From Dysgonomonas sp. UBA5412 (lineage in GTDB: Bacteria > Bacteroidota > Bacteroidia > Bacteroidales > Dysgonomonadaceae), in NCBI GenBank assembly GCA_002409595.1, contig DHNQ01000007.1, forward strand, positions 1 through 64,000: a stretch of DNA of 64,000 bases. The letters are read 5' to 3'. Below are positions 18,274 through 27,423 of the stretch, in pieces. Positions within the stretch are counted from its first letter, which is position 1. Each line of letters begins with the position of its first letter. Under the pieces are notes generated by a model. The model had not been told where the DNA came from and made no database searches. It saw only the letters and a program-made list of their open reading frames with translations. The position numbers and the translations under genes are program-made.

Positions 18274-19245
18274 TTAGAAGGCTCTTTCTATAATATAATC
18301 AACTGTTACTCCAAGGGCTTCCCGTACATCCGCATTAGGAACAGTATGGATTATTTCTTCTGCCTGTGCCTTAAATTCTTCTATCTTACGGTAAGTATAC
18401 TCTATACCTCCATGCTCTTTGGCATAGTTGATTAGTTTCTGTATATTCTCGTCCGTATAGTTATATGAATTGATTATAGTCAGCAATTCTTTCTTTTCTT
18501 CCGCCTTGGCATTATCCAAAGCATATAGCAGAGGGAGAGTGATCTTTCCTTCGCGGATATCGTTTCCTGTCGGTTTGCCAATGGCATTTGTAAAATAATC
18601 GAATATATCGTCTTTTAACTGGAAACAGATTCCAAGCAGTTCTCCCAATTTTGCAAATTTATCTACATCCTCTTGCGATGCATTTACAGACATGGCTCCG
18701 GTACGCATACATACCGACATTAGCGATGCCGTTTTTTTCTTTATGACTTCAAAATATTCGTTTTCATCAAGAATTAGCTCTTTGACCAACGAAAGTTGGT
18801 TTAACTCTCCTTCGGCAAGGTTGCGTCCTAAATCCGATATATTTGAAATGATTTCGATATTACCTGTCAGTACACTTTTTATAAGGGCTGTGGATAAGAA
18901 GTAATCTCCGGCAAGCACTGCCATCTTATTATCATATATGGCATTTACAGAAGCTTCGCCTCTTCTTATTTTCGATTCGTCAACTACGTCATCGTGTATG
19001 AGGGATGCTGTATGTAGCAATTCGACTGTTATGGCGGTCTGATATGTGGTTTCGTTTATTTCGCCGAAAGCCTTTGCAGCCAATAATAACAAGATCGGGC
19101 GTATTTTCTTCCCATCCGATTTCATTATGTAGTCTATAATTTCTTGTATTCTAGGATTATTACAAAAAACAGAATCCTTGTAATAAGAATTGAATTTCTT
19201 TAATTCCTCTGCTACCGGTTTAGCTATTAGAAGCTTTTTATCCAT
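18274..19245 (-). CDS. Polyprenyl diphosphate synthase
   Basis: A 323-residue all-helical trans-prenyltransferase that condenses isopentenyl diphosphate onto allylic diphosphates. Both aspartate-rich motifs are present: LIHDDVVDESKIRRGE (first DDxxD) and FQLKDDIFDYF (second DDxxD), with GKKIRPILLLLAAKA near the N-terminus. Sequence position 5 before the first DDxxD is not bulky, which suggests a longer chain, probably octaprenyl-type for menaquinone, but product length is inferred only. A TAnnTTTG box lies 21 bases upstream. Confidence 0.92.
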   Translation of the reverse strand: MDKKLLIAKPVAEELKKFNSYYKDSVFCNNPRIQEIIDYIMKSDGKKIRPILLLLAAKAFGEINETTYQTAITVELLHTASLIHDDVVDESKIRRGEASVNAIYDNKMAVLAGDYFLSTALIKSVLTGNIEIISNISDLGRNLAEGELNQLSLVKELILDENEYFEVIKKKTASLMSVCMRTGAMSVNASQEDVDKFAKLGELLGICFQLKDDIFDYFTNAIGKPTGNDIREGKITLPLLYALDNAKAEEKKELLTIINSYNYTDENIQKLINYAKEHGGIEYTYRKIEEFKAQAEEIIHTVPNADVREALGVTVDYIIERAF

Positions 19246-19265
19246 ATCATATATTAGTTGAGATG

Positions 19266-19273
19266 CAAATTTA
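19266..19273 (-). promoter_or_regulatory. -7 box (TAAATTTG) for the polyprenyl synthase gene
   Basis: Exact TAnnTTTG match on the minus strand, 20 bases upstream of the start codon. Confidence 0.45.
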
Positions 19274-19497
19274 AAAATAATTCGGTGTTTAGCATTATTT
19301 ATTCATACATTTGAGTACTGTAATAAGAATATTTATCTTATATATTCACTAAAACGGATAAACTTTAGTTTTCTTTGATTTGATAAAGAATATATTTTCC
19401 CTATTCTGAATTTTTAATAGAAAGATTACGGGATTCTCCGCTTTTTGTAATTCCCTGCTTTTTCTGTAACTTTCCACCCATTTTATAAAATACTACA

Positions 19498-22290
19498 ATG
19501 AAATTATTCCTATTAGACGCATACGCATTGATATATCGCTCATATTATGCTTTTATAAAAAGTCCGAGAGTTAATTCTAAAGGACAAAATACATCGGCAA
19601 TATTTGGGTTTGTGAATACTCTCGAAGAGCTTCTTCGAAAGGAAAATCCTACTCATATTGCAGTTGCATTCGATCCTCCGGGAGGAACTTTCAGACACGA
19701 TGCCTACGAGCAATATAAGGCACAAAGGCAAGAGACACCTGAAGATATACGTGCTGCCGTACCAATTATTAAAGAAATAATTGCAGCATATAATATCAAA
19801 GAAGTTGAGGTTTTGCGATACGAGGCAGATGATGTGATAGGAACGATTGCTAAAAAGGCGGAGAAAGAAAAGTTTGATGTGTATATGATGACTCCCGACA
19901 AGGATTACGGGCAGTTGACGAGTGATCATATATTTATGTATAAGCCTAAATTTATTGGTACAGGATTTGATACGCTCGATGCAAAGGCTATAATGGACAA
20001 GTATGAACTATCATCGCCTGAACAGATGATTGATTTGCTTGGCCTGATGGGCGATGCCTCCGACAATATACCCGGATGTCCCGGAGTGGGACCTAAAACA
20101 GCACAAAAATTACTTGCCGAATATGGAACTATCGAAAATTTGCTTGAAAATACAGATAAGATAAAAGGAACTCTGAAAATCAGACTTGAAGAGAATAAAG
20201 AGCAAATCATATTTTCTAAATTCTTGGCAACAATAAAAACAGATGTTCCGATAGAATTTCATCCCGAAGAATTTAAACGAAAAGATATTAATGCTGAAAA
20301 GCTTACTTCTTTGTTTGAAGAACTTGAGTTTCGTACACTTATCAATCGGGTATTGAAAAAAGATGGAGCTGTTGCTCCAGTCAGAGAATCTACTACGCAT
20401 GAGGCAATTCAGGGAGATCTGTTTGCCGAGCTTTTGCCAACCAAAGCCACTTCGGATGAAACTACGACTTATTCAGGCTTGCAGGAGTTAAAAGATATTC
20501 CGCATAATTATTACCTGGTAGAGAAAGACGATGAAATCGCAGATTTAATAAAAAAGCTACTGGAACAAAAAGCTTGTTGCTTCGATACCGAAACCACGGG
20601 GCTAGATCCTAATACAAGCGAATTGGTGGGTATTTCGTTTTCATTCAAAGAAGGAGAAGCTTACTATGTTCCTGTTTCATCCGATTTTGAGAAGGCAAAA
20701 GAAACTGGTGAGGCATTCCGTCCTTTTTTCGAAAACGAGGCGATAGAAAAAATCGGTCAAAATATTAAATATGATATCATTGTATTGAAAAAATATGATG
20801 TCGATGTACGCGGAAAGCTTTTTGATACTATGATCGCTCATTATCTGATAAATCCTGAATTGAGACATAATATGGATTATATGGCAGAAACGTATCTGAA
20901 ATATAAGACAATACATATTGATGAACTTATCGGTCCAAGAGGGAAAAATCAACGGAATATGCGAGATTTGTCGCCCGAGCTTATCAAGGACTATGCTTGC
21001 GAAGATGCCGATGTTACACTCAAGTTGAAAGGTATATTGGAGAAGGCTATAGACAAGCAGGATTTGGGAAAATTACTTTACGAAATAGAGCTTCCGCTTA
21101 TATATGTTCTAGCCGATATGGAGCATACCGGAGCCCGTCTCGATACCGCAGCGTTGGCTGAATATTCCAAAACTCTAACAAAAGAATTGCAAAGGATAGA
21201 ACAAGAAATCTATCAACTTGCAGGCACAGAATTTAATGTTAATTCTGCAAAACAGGTAGGCGAAGTTCTTTTCGATAGGCTAAAGATTGTAGACAAACCT
21301 AAGAAAACAAAGACGGGGCAATATGTAACCAGCGAAGAAACGTTGGAGAGCCTTAAAGATACACATCCTATATTGGGAAAGATATTAGATTACAGAGGGT
21401 TGAAAAAACTTCTGAGTACTTATATAGATGCACTACCACTTCTTATAAATAAGACAGATGGAAAGATACATACTTCTTACAACCAGACTGTAACAGCTAC
21501 GGGCAGGCTTAGTTCTAGCAATCCGAACCTACAAAATATTCCTATCCGTGATGCTCAGGGCAAGGAGATTCGCAAGGCTTTTATTGCGGATGAAGGGTGT
21601 ATTTTCTTCTCAGCCGACTATTCTCAGATCGAGCTTCGTATTATGGCACATCTGAGCAAAGATCCGACTATGATAGAAGCTTTTAACAGTGGTGAGGATA
21701 TTCATGCTGCAACAGCCGCCAAGATTTATAAATTGCCATTGGATGAAGTTACCGGCGATATGCGTCGCAAGGCAAAGACTGCTAATTTTGGCATTATATA
21801 CGGTATATCAGTATTTGGATTGGCAGAACGTTTGTCCATACCTCGTGGCGAAGCCAAAGAGTTGATCGACGGTTATTTCGAGACTTATCCTAAAGTGAAA
21901 GAGTATATGGACCAGAGTATCGCAGTTGCCCGCAACAATCATTTTGTGGAAACTGTATTCGGACGCAAACGTTATTTGCCGGATATCAATTCGCGTAATG
22001 CTACTGTGAGAGGATATGCTGAGCGCAATGCTATCAATGCACCGATACAGGGGAGTGCTGCCGATATAATAAAGGTGGCAATGACTAAGATTTTTGATCG
22101 TTTCAACCGTGAAAACATTAAGTCGAAAATGATTCTTCAGGTACATGACGAATTGAACTTCAATGTCTTGGAAAACGAAATGGAACAAGTTCAGAAAATA
22201 GTGATAGAAGAAATGGAAAGCGCCTACAAACTTGCAGTTCCGTTGAAGGCAGATTGTGGTAAGGGCAAAAACTGGCTCGAAGCACACTGA
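19498..22290 (+). CDS. polA: DNA polymerase I
   Basis: A 930-residue three-domain enzyme for Okazaki-fragment processing and repair. The 5'-3' exonuclease domain is at 1-290 (LLDAYALIYRSYYAF, EADDVIGTIA, GVGPKTAQKLL). The 3'-5' proofreading domain at about 340-520 keeps its acidic residues (CCFDTETTGLDP; YACEDADVTLKL). The polymerase domain is at about 560-930 with motif A DYSQIELRIMAHLS, motif B RRKAKTANFGIIYG and motif C QVHDELNF. All three active sites look intact. The first of the four paralogous membrane-protein genes starts 47 bases after the stop and may share its transcript. Confidence 0.97.
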   Translation: MKLFLLDAYALIYRSYYAFIKSPRVNSKGQNTSAIFGFVNTLEELLRKENPTHIAVAFDPPGGTFRHDAYEQYKAQRQETPEDIRAAVPIIKEIIAAYNIKEVEVLRYEADDVIGTIAKKAEKEKFDVYMMTPDKDYGQLTSDHIFMYKPKFIGTGFDTLDAKAIMDKYELSSPEQMIDLLGLMGDASDNIPGCPGVGPKTAQKLLAEYGTIENLLENTDKIKGTLKIRLEENKEQIIFSKFLATIKTDVPIEFHPEEFKRKDINAEKLTSLFEELEFRTLINRVLKKDGAVAPVRESTTHEAIQGDLFAELLPTKATSDETTTYSGLQELKDIPHNYYLVEKDDEIADLIKKLLEQKACCFDTETTGLDPNTSELVGISFSFKEGEAYYVPVSSDFEKAKETGEAFRPFFENEAIEKIGQNIKYDIIVLKKYDVDVRGKLFDTMIAHYLINPELRHNMDYMAETYLKYKTIHIDELIGPRGKNQRNMRDLSPELIKDYACEDADVTLKLKGILEKAIDKQDLGKLLYEIELPLIYVLADMEHTGARLDTAALAEYSKTLTKELQRIEQEIYQLAGTEFNVNSAKQVGEVLFDRLKIVDKPKKTKTGQYVTSEETLESLKDTHPILGKILDYRGLKKLLSTYIDALPLLINKTDGKIHTSYNQTVTATGRLSSSNPNLQNIPIRDAQGKEIRKAFIADEGCIFFSADYSQIELRIMAHLSKDPTMIEAFNSGEDIHAATAAKIYKLPLDEVTGDMRRKAKTANFGIIYGISVFGLAERLSIPRGEAKELIDGYFETYPKVKEYMDQSIAVARNNHFVETVFGRKRYLPDINSRNATVRGYAERNAINAPIQGSAADIIKVAMTKIFDRFNRENIKSKMILQVHDELNFNVLENEMEQVQKIVIEEMESAYKLAVPLKADCGKGKNWLEAH

Positions 22291-22337
22291 TATTTTATAA
22301 ATCATTTCGAAGGATAGAAATTGAGAAGCGATAAAGC

Positions 22338-24053
22338 ATGGATATTACAAAAATGATAGAGTCTGGTAAAAAGAAGCCGTTTTGGTTGTTTCTTTTTACA
22401 TTGGTTTTTCTGTCTCTGTTCATGGTATTTTGTTTTGGTTCATCTTCATCCTATTCAGGATTTGACTTTCCTTTTCATTACAGACGCCTATATACATTAA
22501 TAGATGCTTTGAAGCATGGTGTATATCCTTCCTTTTATGTTGATTTTAGCAATGTAGAAGGCTACGGCTATTTTATAAAAGGCTTCTATTCCGATATTAT
22601 TATGGTTCCTTTTGCTATCGTGGGCCTCTTTAGTAATGTTTACTTTGCTTATGACTTGATGATATTTACAATGACCGTATTATGCGGTATAATCATGTAT
22701 TATGCAGTAAATGTAATTTATAGAAATGCTTATACCGCTTCCATAGCTGCCATATTATATACATTTGCCGTCTATCGTTTATATGATATTTACCAGCGTG
22801 GAGCATTGGCAGAGGCTTTGTCTTTTACATTTCTTCCCCTCGTATTTCTTGGTTTATATTACGTTTTGATCGGCAATTATCGTAAATGGTATATATTGGC
22901 TATCGGTTATAGTTTGTTGATATATACACATACCATTGCATCTGTATTGATGTTTGTTGTACTTCTTATTCTGTTCGCTATCTATATAAAAAGAATTATA
23001 AACGAACCGAAAAGATTGTTCTACCTTCTCTTAGCCGGTGTTGTCACAGTACTTCTCACCGCTTATTATATACTGCCAATGCTGGAGCAGCTTTCTTCCA
23101 ATTCTTTCTATCTTGATTCTCGAGATCCGGGAGGTGGAGCAGGATATGGAAAAGTAGGTTTCGATTATATCTTTTGGGGCTTTCTTAGCGGTGTAGCGTA
23201 CCCCACGCACGAACTCTGGTCGGGTGTCGGGATAATCTTAACACTTTGTCTGTGTTTTCGCTTTTTTATCAGAGGACAAAAAACTAAACTATTGAGAAGT
23301 GCTGATATATTCGCTATTATGGGACTTCTTTTCATTCTATCCACGTCTCGCATTTTTCCTTGGGGACGATTTCCTTTCAGCCTACTATCTTTTATTCAGT
23401 ATCCATGGCGGTTATACGAATTTGTAAGTTTATTTTTTGCCATAGCAGGAGCATATTATATTTCATCACTATTCGTAAAGCCGAAGCAACGTACATTAGT
23501 CATGTCATTCATTATTCTTGCTACGATGTTTACCATTTATATACATAGTGAGAATTATAAATCTCTTGATCCCGATGGAGGTAAACCGTTGTCGGTAAGA
23601 CAATCTTTGGTCGAACCTGATTACGAGAGAGGCTATAACCTGATAGGACGGGAGTATCTACCTTCTAAGCTGATTGACATTTCATATATTCACGATCGTA
23701 AAGAGAGGGTTGATCATAGAAATTCTGATACTCAGATTTCGGAATTGAGGCGAGAATATAACAAAACCTTATTTAAGGTAGCATTAAGTAAAAGCGATAC
23801 TTTAGAGCTTCCATTGCTTTATTATCTGGGATATAGTGTAACTTTGGACAACGAAAAGCTTCAGATAAACCAGAGTGACATGGGATTGATAGAAGTCGTA
23901 GCCCCTAGATCGGGCGATATAAAGGCATATTATGCCGGTACAACCTTACAAAAAAACAGTTTTTATATATCCTTATTAAGCAGTATTGCGTTAGGTATAT
24001 ATATATTCTTGAGGAGAAGACAGAGGACAGATGAAACAAAATTTGCTCGATAA
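22338..24053 (+). CDS. GT-C/YfhO-like membrane protein, paralogue 1
   Basis: A 571-residue protein with about eleven membrane helices and a C-terminal periplasmic domain. Conserved positions resemble the 6-pyruvoyl-tetrahydropterin-synthase-related membrane domain (PTPS_related) and YfhO group of GT-C folds: FPFHYRRLYTL, GYGYFIKGFYSDI, YTFAVYRLYDIYQRGALAEA and FPWRYP-like YPWRLYEF. The C-terminal block SDTLELPLLYYLGYSV and the final membrane anchor recur in all four copies. Such proteins are thought to transfer sugars from polyprenyl-linked donors, but no activity is proven. An acidic/His motif follows the first helix (SGFDFPFHY). The gene overlaps the next copy by 23 bases. Confidence 0.82.
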   Translation: MDITKMIESGKKKPFWLFLFTLVFLSLFMVFCFGSSSSYSGFDFPFHYRRLYTLIDALKHGVYPSFYVDFSNVEGYGYFIKGFYSDIIMVPFAIVGLFSNVYFAYDLMIFTMTVLCGIIMYYAVNVIYRNAYTASIAAILYTFAVYRLYDIYQRGALAEALSFTFLPLVFLGLYYVLIGNYRKWYILAIGYSLLIYTHTIASVLMFVVLLILFAIYIKRIINEPKRLFYLLLAGVVTVLLTAYYILPMLEQLSSNSFYLDSRDPGGGAGYGKVGFDYIFWGFLSGVAYPTHELWSGVGIILTLCLCFRFFIRGQKTKLLRSADIFAIMGLLFILSTSRIFPWGRFPFSLLSFIQYPWRLYEFVSLFFAIAGAYYISSLFVKPKQRTLVMSFIILATMFTIYIHSENYKSLDPDGGKPLSVRQSLVEPDYERGYNLIGREYLPSKLIDISYIHDRKERVDHRNSDTQISELRREYNKTLFKVALSKSDTLELPLLYYLGYSVTLDNEKLQINQSDMGLIEVVAPRSGDIKAYYAGTTLQKNSFYISLLSSIALGIYIFLRRRQRTDETKFAR

Positions 24054-25713
24054 AATAGCAGCTAATAAGAAAAGCCATTTCTGGCTGTTCTTCATCGTAT
24101 TAGTGTTACTCACACTGATAATGATGTATTTTTATCAACCGCTTTGTCCCGGTCAGGATTTTTTCTTTCACTATCGGCGTTTACAAGCTTTGATGGATGG
24201 TCTGAAAACCAGCCCGTTTTTGATTTATATTGACTATAATGCAATTGATGGATACGGCTATCTGACTAAGGCTTTTTATCCCGATTTTGTACTTATTCCA
24301 TTCGCTTTCATCGGTAATATTACTTCTCTTGAATTTGCATGGCAAAGCATGCTTTTCGTTATGACAGTGTTGTGTGGCGTTTTTACATACAAAACTGTAA
24401 GTATAATATATAAAAATACTTTTGCCGCTTCCATTGCCGCTTTGCTCTATACCTTTGCATTGTATCGTTTACTCGATATGTATCATCGTGCAGCATTGGC
24501 CGAAGCACTGTCTTTTACCTTTATTCCATTGGTTTTTCTGGGACTTTATTATATTCTGAATGCTGATTACAGAAAATGGTATGTACTTACTATCGGGTTT
24601 AGCCTGATGATATTCACACACCTTATATCCTCGGTGTTGATGCTCGTTACAATCGTTATCTTCCTTTTGATATACTATAAATCACTGATCAGAGAACCCA
24701 AACGTTTCTTGTATCTTCTCATAGCAGGTATAGCAACCCTGATTGTTACTGCCTACTATATATATCCGATGTTGGAACAGATGAGTGCCGACACTTTCTA
24801 TTATCAGAGCAGGTCTCTGATGGCAAAAACTGAAGATTCGGCTCTTCCGTTTCATTGGATTATATGGGGTATGTTTTCCGGTATTTTGATACCAGAACAA
24901 GCTTTTCTACCGGGAGTAGGACTTCTCTTAACGTGTGGTATCGCTTTGCGCCTCTTTGTTTATGGAAAATCACAACAATTGAGAAGTATTGATATTTGTG
25001 TTGTTGTCGGACTCTGTTATATTGTGGCAGCATCCCCGTTGTTTCCTTGGTCTATATTTCCGTTTAGTTTGCTCAACTTTATTCAGATGGCTTGGAGGCT
25101 GTTTGAGTTTTCATCTTTCTTTTTTGCCATCGCAGCAGGATATTATTTGTCGCAGTTATTGAAAACTAATAAGCGGGTTGTGTTCGGCGGAATATTGGTT
25201 GTTTTTGCTACTATATTGGTTTTAGCAAATGATGCAGAAATGTATAAAAAATATCGTTGCGAGCGTCCGATCACTCAGACTGCCAGCTTCGATAATGACT
25301 ATCATTTAGGAGGTTTAGAATACATTCCGTCCGTAGTTCCTTCTATCGAATATATACATCAAAGAGGAGACAGCATAGCCCGAAAATATTCTTCGACAGC
25401 TATATCGGGATATACACAGAGCAAAGGTGTAACCGCTTTTGATATAATCGCTCAAAATGATGAAACATTAGAGCTTCCTCTCATTTTTTATAAAGGATAC
25501 GTAGCTCGACTAAATGGAGAGGATATTCAGCCTTCTACAAGTGGAAATGGGTTGGTACAGCTTTCCGTCAGAGATACAGGGCATATAGAGGTTTATTATG
25601 GAGGAACTGTGATGCAAAAAATAAGTTATTTTGTCTCATTGTTTAGTATTATTGCTTTATGCTTTTATATCGCTGTTTCTTATCGTAAAAACAAAAGATA
25701 CTCCGATCAATGA
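24031..25713 (+). CDS. GT-C/YfhO-like membrane protein, paralogue 2
   Basis: A 560-residue paralogue of the preceding gene with the same order of conserved blocks: GQDFFFHYRRLQAL, GYGYLTKAFYPDF, YTFALYRLLDMYHRAALAEA, LIFTHLISSVLML, FIQMAWRLFEF and TLELPLIFYKGYVARLNG. Its ATG lies inside the end of copy 1 (23-base overlap), behind GAGGA-like bases, so translation is probably coupled. It overlaps copy 3 by four bases (ATGA). Divergence among the copies is large enough to indicate old duplication rather than a recent repeat. Confidence 0.82.
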   Translation: MKQNLLDKIAANKKSHFWLFFIVLVLLTLIMMYFYQPLCPGQDFFFHYRRLQALMDGLKTSPFLIYIDYNAIDGYGYLTKAFYPDFVLIPFAFIGNITSLEFAWQSMLFVMTVLCGVFTYKTVSIIYKNTFAASIAALLYTFALYRLLDMYHRAALAEALSFTFIPLVFLGLYYILNADYRKWYVLTIGFSLMIFTHLISSVLMLVTIVIFLLIYYKSLIREPKRFLYLLIAGIATLIVTAYYIYPMLEQMSADTFYYQSRSLMAKTEDSALPFHWIIWGMFSGILIPEQAFLPGVGLLLTCGIALRLFVYGKSQQLRSIDICVVVGLCYIVAASPLFPWSIFPFSLLNFIQMAWRLFEFSSFFFAIAAGYYLSQLLKTNKRVVFGGILVVFATILVLANDAEMYKKYRCERPITQTASFDNDYHLGGLEYIPSVVPSIEYIHQRGDSIARKYSSTAISGYTQSKGVTAFDIIAQNDETLELPLIFYKGYVARLNGEDIQPSTSGNGLVQLSVRDTGHIEVYYGGTVMQKISYFVSLFSIIALCFYIAVSYRKNKRYSDQ

Positions 25714-27419
25714 TGAAACAACATTATCATATATCTGATTCGGGAAGGGATGATAAATATGGCTATTGGCTATTTTTGTTCGTTCTTTTAGCTCTTTCCT
25801 TATTTATGGTTTGTTGGTTTGGTCCTGTCTCCGAATATGCAGGGCATGATTATTATTTTAATATCAGGAGATTTGATGTGTTGACCAATGCGTTGAGGTT
25901 GCATACATATCCTATCTACATAGATTATCAAGCATTAGAAGGATATGGATATTTTACCAAAGGTTTTTATCCCGATCTTATTATTTTGCCTTTTGCCGCT
26001 TTAGGTCTCTTTGTGGGAACGGTTGCTGCATATAATGTGATGATCTTTTTGATGACATTTCTTTGCGGATACTTCACTTACAAGGCTGTCAATACCATTT
26101 TTCATAATAATTTTGTAGCATCTGCAAGTTCTATATTATATACATTTTCGGTTTATCATCTTTTCGATTGGTATAATCGTGCTGCATTGGGCGAATCGTT
26201 GTCTTTTACTTTTTTACCCATTGTCTTTTTAGGGCTTTATCAAATAATAAAGGGTGATTATAAGAAATGGTATATTCTCACAATCGGATATAGCTTATTA
26301 ATTTACACACACCTTTTGTCTTCTTTCTTAACGCTTATCGTTCTAGTTCTTATCTCAATATTAAATTGCAGAAGGTTACTGAAAGAGCCAAGACGAATTG
26401 TATTTCTTGTATTGGCTGCACTTGTAAGCATTCCTCTTACAGCAAGCTACATCTTTACGATGTTGGAACAGATGGCTTCCAATACTTTCTATTATAGCGT
26501 GAATGAGAATATAACGGGACAAACAAAATTGACATTGAGCCATATAGGATGGGGTGTGATGAGTGGAATAGTTTATCCTAAATCCGAAAATATGGCAGGA
26601 ATCGGACTTTTGATAATCTTATTGATTCTGCTCAGAGTGTTTGTAAAAGAAAAATCAAGATTGCTAAAGATGGCTGATTTCTGTGTTTTGATCGGGGTTA
26701 TCCTGCTTCTTGCAGCTTCCAGCCTTTTTCCTTGGGGGCGATTGCCTTTAGGTTTTATCCAGTTTCCTTGGCGATTATATGAGTTTATTGTTTTCTTCTT
26801 TGCGGTTGGAGGATCTTATTATTTGGCTTGTGTTCTGAAAACCAAGAGACAGCTAACCATTGCGTCAGTAGTTATTATTGCCTTCACTATGCTTGTATTT
26901 GTAACAAGTGATAACAATTATAAACATTGGCAGTCATTAGCCAAATCAGAAGCTCCTGAATGGTTTACCGGTGTAGCCTCCGTCGAAAATGAATATTATT
27001 TGGGTGGATTGGAATATCTTCCGACAAAAGTTCCTTCATATAATTATATTCATCAGCGAAGAAGTGACAGTATTCGGTTTGAGCATGAAGATACGGCATC
27101 ATTTTCTGATATTTCGAGAGATAAAGGAGTATTCAGTGTAAATATAACTTCCCCTCAAACCACAACCGTAGAGCTTCCTCTTGTCTTTTATAAAGGATAT
27201 AAAGCGATACTGAATGGAGAGATTTTATCGATAGGAGAAAGTAAAAACGGACTTATAGAATTTACCATCAATCAATCGGGTAAGATTGAGGTATTCTATA
27301 CCTGGACTTTAGTGCAACAGATAAGTTGGTACATAACCTTATTCAGTATTTTTATTTTGATAATATACATTTCTTTTTTCCGAAGAAAAGGGGGTAAACA
27401 ACGAAATTTGACGATATAA
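25710..27419 (+). CDS. GT-C/YfhO-like membrane protein, paralogue 3
   Basis: A 569-residue paralogue with a longer, polar N-terminus (MMKQHYHISDSGRDDKYGY) before the first membrane helix. Conserved blocks are AGHDYYFNIRRFDVL, GYGYFTKGFYPDL, YTFSVYHLFDWYNRAALGES, IYTHLLSSFLTL, FIQFPWRLYEF and VELPLVFYKGYKAILNG. The usual FHxRR signature reads FNIRR in this copy: the His that follows the aromatic residue is Asn. It begins in the ATGA overlap with copy 2. Confidence 0.82.
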   Translation: MMKQHYHISDSGRDDKYGYWLFLFVLLALSLFMVCWFGPVSEYAGHDYYFNIRRFDVLTNALRLHTYPIYIDYQALEGYGYFTKGFYPDLIILPFAALGLFVGTVAAYNVMIFLMTFLCGYFTYKAVNTIFHNNFVASASSILYTFSVYHLFDWYNRAALGESLSFTFLPIVFLGLYQIIKGDYKKWYILTIGYSLLIYTHLLSSFLTLIVLVLISILNCRRLLKEPRRIVFLVLAALVSIPLTASYIFTMLEQMASNTFYYSVNENITGQTKLTLSHIGWGVMSGIVYPKSENMAGIGLLIILLILLRVFVKEKSRLLKMADFCVLIGVILLLAASSLFPWGRLPLGFIQFPWRLYEFIVFFFAVGGSYYLACVLKTKRQLTIASVVIIAFTMLVFVTSDNNYKHWQSLAKSEAPEWFTGVASVENEYYLGGLEYLPTKVPSYNYIHQRRSDSIRFEHEDTASFSDISRDKGVFSVNITSPQTTTVELPLVFYKGYKAILNGEILSIGESKNGLIEFTINQSGKIEVFYTWTLVQQISWYITLFSIFILIIYISFFRRKGGKQRNLTI

Positions 27420-27423
27420 ATAT